From: Pseudomonadota bacterium
Lineage (GTDB): Bacteria > Myxococcota_A > Polyangia > Polyangiales > Polyangiaceae
Reading direction: 5' to 3'
DNA: 54,737 nt
Assembly (NCBI GenBank): GCA_023428245.1
Contig: JAEYYX010000080.1
Span: forward strand, 1 to 54,737
Below the pieces are notes generated by a model that did not search any database, was not told the origin of the DNA, and was given only the letters and a program-made list of their open reading frames with translations. The position numbers were made by a program, and so were the translations under genes. Within the stretch, counting starts at the first letter, position 1, and each line of letters begins with the position of its first letter. Positions 1 through 7,404 of the stretch are shown here, piece after piece.

Positions 1-1376
1 AACCCCGCCGGCTTTCGAAGCTCTGTGAGCTCGATGAGCAACGGATAGAGCGGACTCTTCTTGAAGCGGCTGGCTTTACCCGATTGATGCCTGGGGAAGG
101 TCGCGGCCAAGCGAGCGACACCGTCGGCGATGCGACGGGGGAGTGCGATGCGCTCGACGACAGGCTCCATGAACTCGAGAGCGGCGCGCATACGGTCCGT
201 CTCGTGGGCGCAGGCCTCGAGCAGCGGCTCGAAGAGGAGCGCAGCCCAGAGCAGCACGTCATCGAGAGGAGCTCCTGTCTCTTTCGTGCGCTCGTCCACC
301 TCACTCAAGAGGTGGAACACGAACGCCCCGTGTTTCGCGTCGACGACAAATGCCGCGAGCTCCGGCAAGAGCACATCGAGCAGACCCATCTCGAGAGCCA
401 ACCAGAAGGAGCGGTGGGAAGCGCCCCCACGCATGAGGCGCAAGATCTCTTCCGAGAGGCGAGGACGCGCGGCCATGGCGAGCGCTCCTCGGCAATGCAC
501 GGCGGCGTCGTAGAGCTCTGGATCGAGTCCGAAGTCGAGACGCGCCGCGAACTTAACAGCCCTCAAGATGCGTACGGGATCTTCCTGCAAGCGCACCATC
601 GGATCACCGATCGTGCGGACAGTGCGCGACTCGATGTCGCTCATCCCCTTCGTCCAATCGAGAACGCTCTCCCGCTCGATGTCGTAAAAGAGCGCGTTGA
701 TCGTGAAATCGCGGCGAAGCGCGTCTTCGTGGGCCTCTCCGAACACGTTATCGGAGCGGATGAGCAGGCTCTCCTCTTCGTCGCTCTCGGTCGGTTGGGG
801 CGTGCGGCGGAAGGTCGCGGTCTCGATGATCTGGCCGCCGCCAAAGAACACATGCACGAGACGGAAGCGGCGTCCGATGATGCGCGAGTTGCGGAAGACG
901 GAGCGGACCTCTTCCGGGAGCGCACTGGTCGCCACGTCGAAGTCCTTCGGAGATTTTCCGACGAGCAAATCGCGAACGCAGCCCCCGACCAAGTACGCTT
1001 CGTGTCCGGCCCGGGTCAGCTTCGTCACCACACGCCGGGCAGCTTCATCGACGCGCGCCGGATCGAGACGCACTGCGTGCACGAGTGGAGCGGGACCGCT
1101 CGACTTCTCCCAGAGCCACGGACCGCTCGGTTTGACTCCGTTTTCGGCCGCAGTCGGGAGAGCTGGCTCGCGCCGCGCACGCGCTACGCGCCTTTCTTCT
1201 CGCGCCGGAGCACGGCGGGCTTCACCGTTTGGCTCACTGGGGCGCTCCGACTCCACTCCCGCCTTGCGCGCTTCCCGCCGAGCGCGCAGGCGGGCGCGAC
1301 GGGCCTCCGCTTGGGCGGGAGTCTCCGATTCCGGAGGGCGTGCCTCGGCATCTGTTTCGGATTCAGGGGTGTGCAT
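1..1376 (-). CDS. pcnB: poly(A) polymerase I / tRNA nucleotidyltransferase family protein (C-terminus outside window)
   Basis: Class II nucleotidyltransferase that adds A residues to RNA 3' ends (PcnB) or CCA to tRNA; PcnB fits better. Reading the minus strand from ATG 1376, the frame stays open to base 1, so the C-terminus is missing (about 458 codons present). Visible motifs: VGGCVRDLLVG at residues 130-140 and DFDVATSA with the metal-binding DxD at D145/D147, followed by RRFRLVHVFF, RRDFTINALFYD and the RNA-binding LQEDPVRILRAVKFAARLDF segment. The order and wording match E. coli PcnB more closely than CCA enzymes. An Ala/Arg/Glu-rich extension of about 100 residues precedes the catalytic core. 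The frame is also open upstream of 1376, but this is its first ATG. The gene diverges from the DUF218 gene at 1546; the 169-bp gap has a TATAAG at 1524-1529. Confidence 0.88.
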   Translation of the reverse strand, partial: MHTPESETDAEARPPESETPAQAEARRARLRARREARKAGVESERPSEPNGEARRAPAREERRVARARREPALPTAAENGVKPSGPWLWEKSSGPAPLVHAVRLDPARVDEAARRVVTKLTRAGHEAYLVGGCVRDLLVGKSPKDFDVATSALPEEVRSVFRNSRIIGRRFRLVHVFFGGGQIIETATFRRTPQPTESDEEESLLIRSDNVFGEAHEDALRRDFTINALFYDIERESVLDWTKGMSDIESRTVRTIGDPMVRLQEDPVRILRAVKFAARLDFGLDPELYDAAVHCRGALAMAARPRLSEEILRLMRGGASHRSFWLALEMGLLDVLLPELAAFVVDAKHGAFVFHLLSEVDERTKETGAPLDDVLLWAALLFEPLLEACAHETDRMRAALEFMEPVVERIALPRRIADGVARLAATFPRHQSGKASRFKKSPLYPLLIELTELRKPAG

Positions 1377-1545
1377 CAGGGGACGCGGCTCCGGACGGAC
1401 GCCGGGTCGCGACGCTACACGAACATGCTCAAACTGCCACCGCCACCCGCGAAAACCCACACGAAAACCTGCACAAGAGACCCAGCCCCAGGGCTCCCCG
1501 CCTCGCTCGGCCCCGGACTTTCGTATAAGTACCCGAGAGTTCCCC

Positions 1546-4137
1546 ATGAGTTCCCCTCCGCCGGCCTCCGAGAACGGACCGAAGGTCATCGTCGTGCTCG
1601 GCTGCCGTTTCACTGAGAGCGGACCGGGGCCCGCGCTGACCCGGCGTCTGCGGCGGGCCGCCGAGCTGGCGACCGAACTCGGGGACCCGCTCATCGTCCT
1701 CATGAGCGGGGGCGCGGGTCCCCTCGGGCAAACGGAGGCCGACGTCATGGCACGCTTCTGGGCCGAGGGGGGCCATCCTGGAGTCGTCTGGACCGAACCC
1801 CACTCGAACAACACTCGAGAGAACGCCCAGCGCTCCAAAGAGCTCCTCGGGCGCGCCTCGATCGACGCCATCTACCTCGTGACCTGCGACTCGCACATGC
1901 CGCGCGCCCTCCGCGAGTTCAAGCGGGTCGGACTCCAAGCTCAAGGGCACGCAGCCCCGAGTCCCTATGGACCTGTGCGACGCTTGCGCGCTCAAATGCG
2001 CGAGTGGATCGCGGCGCGCCTCACGGCGTTTCTTGGCGTCGCCTTTGTCCTGACGCTCGGGCCCGGCTGCGACTCGCGATCGGGAAGTGACGCAGCGGAG
2101 CGTCGCGAGCGTCTCTCGGAGCGCACCGTCACAGTCCCGCTCGCCGAGGCGAGCGTCGCGCGTTTGCGTCAAGCGGCTCGCGAGCCGCTCCCTTCCGATC
2201 AAGAAATGTTCGCGCGCGCTCTGCTCGAATCGGGCCCCGTGCGCAAGGACGCTGCCCTCGGCCTCGGCCAGCTCTGCGCCGAACCTCAAAGCGCATCCTC
2301 GACACTCCAGAGTATCGAGTCCCTGCTCGAGATGGCCGCGTCCTTGTGGGCCCTCTCGGACCCTCCTCCCGCTGCCGACGAGCTCCAGGCGCTGGCGCTC
2401 GGGCTCGGTCAATGTGGAACCGAACGAGCTGAGCGAGCCCTTTTGGCTTGGCTCGACGCTCCCCGCGACCCCTCCCTCGCTCCCGCTGGCCGCGCCGCTG
2501 CCTCGGGTCTCGCGGCTCTGGCGAGTCGGCGCGGCGGACTCTCCGAAAGAACCCTCGCGCGACTCCTCGACAAAGCAGAGACCGAAAGGAGCGCAGTGTT
2601 CCTGGCCCCGATCGGACGCATCACCCGCCTGCCCCGCGCCGTCGCCGAACGCACCATCGACGTCGCCGGAAAGGTCCTGACGGCGCGCGGAAGCGACTCA
2701 AGGCGCGACGCCATCTTCGCCCTCGGCAGCGCGGGCTCCCGCGCGCGGGGCGCGCTCAGCGCAACCGTCCTCACAAAGAACTATCACATCAGCGAGCGCA
2801 CCGCCGCGCTCGAGACGCTGGCCCGCCTCGGTAAAGACGGCCAGGAGAAGCTCGATGAGCTCACCTTAGCGCTCCTCGAACAAGGCATCCCCAGAAAGCC
2901 GACCGACCCGGCCTGGATCGTGCTTCTGTCGGCCCTTTATTCGCTCGACAAGGCGAAAGTCTCCTCCGATGCCCTCGATCTCGTCCGAAAAGGGCCTTTG
3001 CCTGCCGTCACGACCGACACGACGCAAAAAGGCCGCCTCCTCGCCGCTCAAAGACGCCGACTGATCCTTCTCCGCTGCCGCGCGGCCGAGATCCAAGCGG
3101 GAGTCGACTGGAATCACAAACTGCTCCGCAGCTGCGATCCGGATGACGGCAGCGCCGGCAAGCTCGCCCTGCTCCGCGCCCTCGATCGCACGGTAATCTC
3201 CGGAGGCGGGCGCGCCGAGCTCGCTCGCCTTCTCGACGATCAAGACCCCGTCGTCGGCACCGCGGCTCTCGCTCTGTTCGGGACCCATCGCGAACTCGCT
3301 GGCGATGCCGAGCTCTTCTTGGCGCGGGCTCGCGCGGGGGCGCCCGAGCAAAAGGTCGTCGCGCTGCGCGCGATCGCCGCGCACCCTGAACGCTTCATGA
3401 GCGAGGCAGAAGACAAGGGAGCCGTCCCCTTCGTGCGAGAGCTCCTTGTCGGCACGGCTGAAGAGCCTCTCACCGAGCTCGCCGCCCTCGATGCTGCCGG
3501 CGCACTCGGTCAAGCAGAGCTTCATTCTCTCGTTGAGCGCTATTGCCAAGTCCAAGGTCCAAACGCCTTCGCGTTCGGGCGAGCCGCCCGTCGTGCGCTC
3601 GCTCTGCTCGGAAAAACTCTGCCCCAATGTGAGCCGCGCTGGCTCCCGGAGAGCATCCCCGCAGCCGATCCCGTCGCGGTCTCGATGATGAGCGATTTGG
3701 GTCCGCTCTCGCTCACCTTCGACCTGAAACGCGCCCCTCACACCGCGCGCAAGGTGCTCGACCTCTTGTCGAAGAGCCCCGGCGGCCCTATCCGGGCCAC
3801 CCGCCCAGGGTACCTCCTTGAATGGGCACCGAGCGCCCCTCCAGCTAGCGCTGCCCCTCTCATTCCGAACGAGATCGAGCTGCTGCCACCTCAGGCTTCC
3901 GAGTTCGGGATCGGCCCCGCCTACGCTCAAGGCGCGCCCGTCCTCTTCTTCGCTCTCTCTGACGCACCCGAGCTCGCCGGACAGAAAGTCATCCTGGGTC
4001 AAGCGACGGGTCCCTTCGAGCTGCTCGTAGCAGGCGACCTCATCGATCCCGTCCAAGTCGAAAAACCAGCAGCCTTCCCCGTCCCGAAGGGCGCTCCAGA
4101 GGCGCCAGAGCCCGCGAAAACTCCAAGCGACATCTGA
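1546..4137 (+). CDS. DUF218 (YdcF/SanA-like) domain fused to lipobox segment, HEAT-like repeats and cyclophilin-like tail
   Basis: An 863-residue protein joining parts that are normally separate. Residues 11-145 form a DUF218 domain: VIVVLGCRF near the start, then MSGGAG (53-58) and SNNTRENA (87-94), the usual conserved segments of YdcF/SanA/ElyC-like envelope proteins. Residues 144-175 are basic then hydrophobic and end in LGPGC (171-175), which reads as a lipoprotein signal peptide with Cys175; an internal in-frame ATG lies at 1996. The rest is Ala/Leu-rich helical repeat resembling HEAT/PBS repeats. The last ~130 residues (LIPNEI, VLFFAL, QKVILGQ) follow the pattern of a degenerate cyclophilin-type isomerase. 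No stop separates the parts, so this is either a true fusion with a central membrane anchor or two genes sharing a frame. ATG 1546 is chosen because DUF218 homology starts just after it; the frame is open further upstream but opposes pcnB. Confidence 0.7.
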   Translation: MSSPPPASENGPKVIVVLGCRFTESGPGPALTRRLRRAAELATELGDPLIVLMSGGAGPLGQTEADVMARFWAEGGHPGVVWTEPHSNNTRENAQRSKELLGRASIDAIYLVTCDSHMPRALREFKRVGLQAQGHAAPSPYGPVRRLRAQMREWIAARLTAFLGVAFVLTLGPGCDSRSGSDAAERRERLSERTVTVPLAEASVARLRQAAREPLPSDQEMFARALLESGPVRKDAALGLGQLCAEPQSASSTLQSIESLLEMAASLWALSDPPPAADELQALALGLGQCGTERAERALLAWLDAPRDPSLAPAGRAAASGLAALASRRGGLSERTLARLLDKAETERSAVFLAPIGRITRLPRAVAERTIDVAGKVLTARGSDSRRDAIFALGSAGSRARGALSATVLTKNYHISERTAALETLARLGKDGQEKLDELTLALLEQGIPRKPTDPAWIVLLSALYSLDKAKVSSDALDLVRKGPLPAVTTDTTQKGRLLAAQRRRLILLRCRAAEIQAGVDWNHKLLRSCDPDDGSAGKLALLRALDRTVISGGGRAELARLLDDQDPVVGTAALALFGTHRELAGDAELFLARARAGAPEQKVVALRAIAAHPERFMSEAEDKGAVPFVRELLVGTAEEPLTELAALDAAGALGQAELHSLVERYCQVQGPNAFAFGRAARRALALLGKTLPQCEPRWLPESIPAADPVAVSMMSDLGPLSLTFDLKRAPHTARKVLDLLSKSPGGPIRATRPGYLLEWAPSAPPASAAPLIPNEIELLPPQASEFGIGPAYAQGAPVLFFALSDAPELAGQKVILGQATGPFELLVAGDLIDPVQVEKPAAFPVPKGAPEAPEPAKTPSDI

Positions 4138-4439
4138 CGCGAGCGACAACTGAACTTCGCGAGGAAAACACCGCGCAATCCAGAAACCCGAGGAGCATTC
4201 TGTGCTCTTTTGGCCCCGGTCCATCACAGGAGCCTGAGCCCAGCCGAGCCTTCCCCTGAACTCGCCAACTACCGCTTCGCTATCACGGCCTCCTTCTATC
4301 CACGGACCGCGGCGAACGGGACTCAACTGCGCAGAGGGAAGCTCCTCCCCCGACCTTCCGTACCAGCTCGGATGGGCCGTTCCAGCCTCCCGATGCGCCG
4401 CCCGGTGACGGGCCGGGCCGGCTAGCGTAAAGACGGGGC
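4138..4439. other. intergenic stretch upstream of coaX
   Basis: About 300 bp between the HEAT-repeat gene and coaX. I see no convincing gene: short frames on both strands lack family resemblance. A G-rich GACGGGG just before the GTG at 4440 may serve as ribosome binding site for coaX. No clear hairpin or promoter was recognised. Confidence 0.4.
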
Positions 4440-5207
4440 GTGCTCCTCGCTCTCGACATCGGCAACACGAACATCGTCGCGGGTGTCTTCGACGCCGAGA
4501 ACCTCAAGGCGACCTTCCGTTATGAGACAGTGCGCCGGCGCGGCTCCGACGAACAAGCCTTACTCCTCAAGCAGCTCCTTGAGCTCCACGGCATTGCTCC
4601 GCTCGAACTGACCGGCTCGATCTTGTGCAGCGTCGTGCCTCAGGTCACGCGCGCGGTCGCGGAAGGCACTCGTGTCGTCACCGACACGACACCGCTCATC
4701 GTCGGTGAGCCCAACGTGAAGCTGAACATCCGCATTCAAAGCGACAGTCCGCGGGAAGTCGGCTCCGACCGCATCGTCAACGCTATCGCCGCGCGCGCGC
4801 GCGGCCCCGGGCCCATCATCGTCGTCGACTTCGGGACCGCGACCACTTTCGACTGCGTTTCGGAGACAGGCGACTACATCGGCGGCGCGATCGTGCCCGG
4901 CATTCAGATCAGCCTCGACGCCCTCGTCACGAGCGCCGCGCGCTTATCGAAGGTTGACCTCGTCGCTCCAAGGCGCGCCATCGGAAAGAACAGCACACAC
5001 GCGCTCCAGTCGGGCATCGTATTTGGCTATGCGTCCCTCGTGGACGGACTCGTCGAGCGAATCAGCCAGGAAATGACGCGAAAGCCCCGTGTTCTTGCGA
5101 CGGGCGGACTCGCGGGCTTGATCGCCGAACACACGACGAGCATCGAGGAGGTCGTCCCTTCTCTGACGCTCGATGGCCTTCGTATCCTCTACGAAACCCA
5201 GCGATGA
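4440..5207 (+). CDS. coaX: type III pantothenate kinase
   Basis: Phosphorylates pantothenate at the first step of coenzyme A synthesis in the cytoplasm; type III enzymes belong to the ASKHA fold and need a monovalent cation. At 255 residues it has the normal length. It starts with the phosphate-binding DIGNTNIVAGVF segment, has SVVPQVT around residue 64, SDRIVNAIAA near 113, the second phosphate motif VVDFGTATTFD near 130-140, and GGAIVPGIQISLDAL soon after. The adenosine region ATGGLAGLIA lies near the C-terminus. GTG 4440 is chosen because the family begins almost at once with this LLALDIGNTN strand. It is in the same direction as its neighbours but separated by about 300 and 190 bp, so it is probably transcribed on its own. 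Confidence 0.95.
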   Translation: MLLALDIGNTNIVAGVFDAENLKATFRYETVRRRGSDEQALLLKQLLELHGIAPLELTGSILCSVVPQVTRAVAEGTRVVTDTTPLIVGEPNVKLNIRIQSDSPREVGSDRIVNAIAARARGPGPIIVVDFGTATTFDCVSETGDYIGGAIVPGIQISLDALVTSAARLSKVDLVAPRRAIGKNSTHALQSGIVFGYASLVDGLVERISQEMTRKPRVLATGGLAGLIAEHTTSIEEVVPSLTLDGLRILYETQR

Positions 5208-5399
5208 GGTCCCCGGGGGGAGCTCCCTCTCTCCTCTTCAGCGCTCGCTGCCCTGCGGGGCTGTTGGAACCGGCCTGGCATCCTCGACGCGCTGGACCTT
5301 GGACCAATACCCAAAGCGCCCCCTCACAGGTACACTTCCCCGACGCGCCGAGCGAGCCGACGTTCAACTCGACGCGTCCCCGAGCGAGGCCCCTAGAGC

Positions 5400-6740
5400 G
5401 TGAACCTGGACGAGATCGACATCCAAATCAGCGAACTCGAGACGCGGATTGATCGGCTCCGTGCGCTCTATGAACAGTATTTCATGGGCTTCGAGCGAAC
5501 CGAGCCCACTGTACCGCGCAAAGACGTCGAGCGGCGCATCCAGGACCTCCGTAAGGTCCGCTTCAACAACACCGCCAAGCGCTTCAAGTTCCAAACTCTG
5601 ATCCAGCGTTACAACACGATGCAGCAATACTGGGGCCGCATCTGTCGCGAGATCGAAAACGGAACCTACAAGCGTCACAAGCTCAAGGCTGAACGCACCA
5701 TCGGCAGCCTCGATCCGTCCTTCTTCGACGATACCAAGCGAACCAAGCTTCCCGAAGCGACTGAGGAGCCGCCCGTCGAAAATAGGCCGCTCAAAGCCGA
5801 GATGGGAAATCTGGCTACGGCCGCTGCCGAGCTTCTCGACGCTGGCGCCGATCTCGACGCCGAGCTCGAACGAGCGCTCGACGAGGCGACGAAAAAGCCT
5901 CCTGTTGGTGGTCTCCTTTCACGACTCGGGAAGCGCGAGGGGGAGGGCGAGACTCGAGACCTCCCTCTTCCTCCGGCAATCCGCCCAAAAGCCGCGCCGC
6001 CCGCGGTGCCTCCGTTGCCTCCGAGACCCCAGGCTAGTGCGGAGCTTCGCTCACCCGGCGCAAGCCCCGCTTCTCTCGACGCCGTGCCCCGCGCACCTGT
6101 GGCCCCACGTCGATCCGTCGATCCCGTCGCTCCCGCCCCGCACGCTTCCCCGGCCCCCGTGGCAAGAGCCCCGCGCGATCCGGTAGCTCCTGCAGCGCCC
6201 GCTCGCCCCGACAGCGACCCCAAGCCGCAAACGCGCATCCCCTCCTGGCGTCCGATCGCGCTCACGGATCCTCCAAAGCGACCGCGCACGCCGACGCCTC
6301 CCGGCGCGCCTTCTCCTGTCGTCGCCAGCGTGACAGTCCCGATCACTCGCGGCTCGTCACGACCAGCCCCGCCCCCGGGGGGTGTGAGTTCACCCTCTCA
6401 CAAACCGCTTACTCACGCGATGCCGCCTCCTCCTCGAACGAGCACCGCCGCAGGAGCGAGCCTGGGCCCCCCTCCTCGCCCGGCCCCGCGTCCCGCGTCC
6501 TTAAGACCGCCTCGCCGCGAGGTGAGCTCAACGCTCTCGGAAGATCAGATTCGCAGTATTCATGAAGGCTATCAGCGCGCTCGGGCCCAGACGAATGCTT
6601 CCCCCGTGAGCTTTGAGAAGCTCGCCAAGAGTCTCCGCGAAACCGAGGCACAGCTCCTCGCCAAATCGAACGGGCGCAAGGTCGACTTCGAGGTCGTCAT
6701 CGAGAGTGGCCGCGCCATGCTCAAACCCAAGCTGAAGTAA
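5400..6740 (+). CDS. coiled-coil / Pro-rich myxobacterial protein of unknown function
   Basis: A 446-residue protein with three parts. Residues 1-110 are charged and helical, with heptad-like ISELETRIDRLRALYEQY and KRFKFQTLIQRYNTMQQYW; a coiled coil is likely. Residues ~150-380 are a low-complexity Pro/Ala/Arg linker. Residues ~385-446 form a compact C-terminal segment (LSEDQIRSIHEGYQRAR ... VDFEVVIESGRAMLKPKL). No signal peptide or membrane segment is visible, so it is probably cytoplasmic. The C-terminal segment reminds me of the 'MXAN_5187 C-terminal' family of Myxococcus, but that is from memory and weak. GTG 5400 is the frame's start and the coiled coil begins at once. It is downstream of coaX by 192 bp. 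The function is unknown. Confidence 0.75.
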   Translation: MNLDEIDIQISELETRIDRLRALYEQYFMGFERTEPTVPRKDVERRIQDLRKVRFNNTAKRFKFQTLIQRYNTMQQYWGRICREIENGTYKRHKLKAERTIGSLDPSFFDDTKRTKLPEATEEPPVENRPLKAEMGNLATAAAELLDAGADLDAELERALDEATKKPPVGGLLSRLGKREGEGETRDLPLPPAIRPKAAPPAVPPLPPRPQASAELRSPGASPASLDAVPRAPVAPRRSVDPVAPAPHASPAPVARAPRDPVAPAAPARPDSDPKPQTRIPSWRPIALTDPPKRPRTPTPPGAPSPVVASVTVPITRGSSRPAPPPGGVSSPSHKPLTHAMPPPPRTSTAAGASLGPPPRPAPRPASLRPPRREVSSTLSEDQIRSIHEGYQRARAQTNASPVSFEKLAKSLRETEAQLLAKSNGRKVDFEVVIESGRAMLKPKLK

Positions 6741-6910
6741 CCTCGGGCCCCGCCCCTTCTGAGAAGGAAAGCGCGCCGCCAGGGCGAATTCGCCGCCGCG
6801 TGCCCAGCACACACCCTCCCCCATCTCACGACGCTCGTAAGTGGAAAGAAAGGGGCTTTAGGTGGGCGACAGGAAAGCCTGAGTGACCTTCCGGTGCTTC
6901 GGCTCTTCGC

Positions 6911-7165
6911 TCAAGCAATTCGCGCCGCGGGGGTCGCCGCGGGGGTCGCGAGCGGATCTTCGTCGCAGAAGAGAATCGCGCAAGAACAGCGCCCGTTCTG
7001 GCGCATCCGCCGCGCGAGCTCGGCGAGCTCCTCGTCCGCGTCGACTACAACCCCGGCGAGGGGCTTCTTGGTCTTGGCGTCGTAGCGGCAATTATCGAGA
7101 GCAACCCAAAGCCCTCGGTAGAGATCGGAGCAGCAAAGCTCCTTCCAACTCATATGTCGATCCAT
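6911..7165 (-). CDS. small conserved-looking Cys-containing protein
   Basis: An 84-residue frame with the composition of a real protein rather than a shadow: WKELCCSDLYRGLWVALDNC, then VVVDADEELAELARRMRQNG and CSCAILFCDED. A helix (DEELAELARRM) between two strand-like segments, with five Cys, suggests a small alpha/beta fold; the RGLWVALD wording recalls DUF5678-like proteins, but I cannot confirm that. The last ~12 residues are Ala/Thr/Pro-rich and may be disordered. ATG 7165 is used; a second ATG at 7153 is equally possible. It lies downstream of the Ser/Thr kinase on the same strand, 240 bp away, with an AT-rich inverted repeat in the gap. It converges with the gene ending at 6740; about 170 bp between them carry no gene. 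Confidence 0.6.
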   Translation of the reverse strand: MDRHMSWKELCCSDLYRGLWVALDNCRYDAKTKKPLAGVVVDADEELAELARRMRQNGRCSCAILFCDEDPLATPAATPAARIA

Positions 7166-7335
7166 CGAAACGAATCCTGGGCTTCTACTTCGAACGAAAT
7201 TTGCCAGACCTATGAAACACGAACGACAGTTCGCCGGATTTCTCTAAGCCCGGGTTATTCCCGAAGCCAGAGCCATTTATGCAGTCGAACCCCGGGGAGT
7301 CAAGAAGACGGCAGCGAATCCTTGGATTCCCAATT

Positions 7336-7361
7336 TTCAGAATTTCGCTGTGAATTCTGAA
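7336..7361. repeat. AT-rich perfect inverted repeat (TTCAGAATT / AATTCTGAA)
   Basis: Two 9-bp perfect complementary arms, 7336-7344 and 7353-7361, separated by 8 bases. It lies 44 bp past the stop of the kinase gene and 170 bp upstream of the small gene at 7165, in an AT-rich patch unlike the rest of the window. It could be a transcription terminator for the kinase (no clear T tract follows) or an operator for the small gene. Confidence 0.45.
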
Positions 7362-7404
7362 CCTTAAAGAAATTCCGTCTCCAGCTGAGCGCCGGAGGAG
7401 GGGG

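Noticed and set aside
84..1616. 510-codon plus-strand frame
   Set aside because: Lies over pcnB on the minus strand; no family character, a codon-bias shadow.
2866..4326. 486-codon minus-strand frame
   Set aside because: Opposite the HEAT-repeat gene; composition-driven, no domain seen.
6783..6794. 12-bp palindrome GGCGAATTCGCC between convergent genes
   Set aside because: Too short and without a proper loop for a terminator; may be chance in GC-rich DNA.
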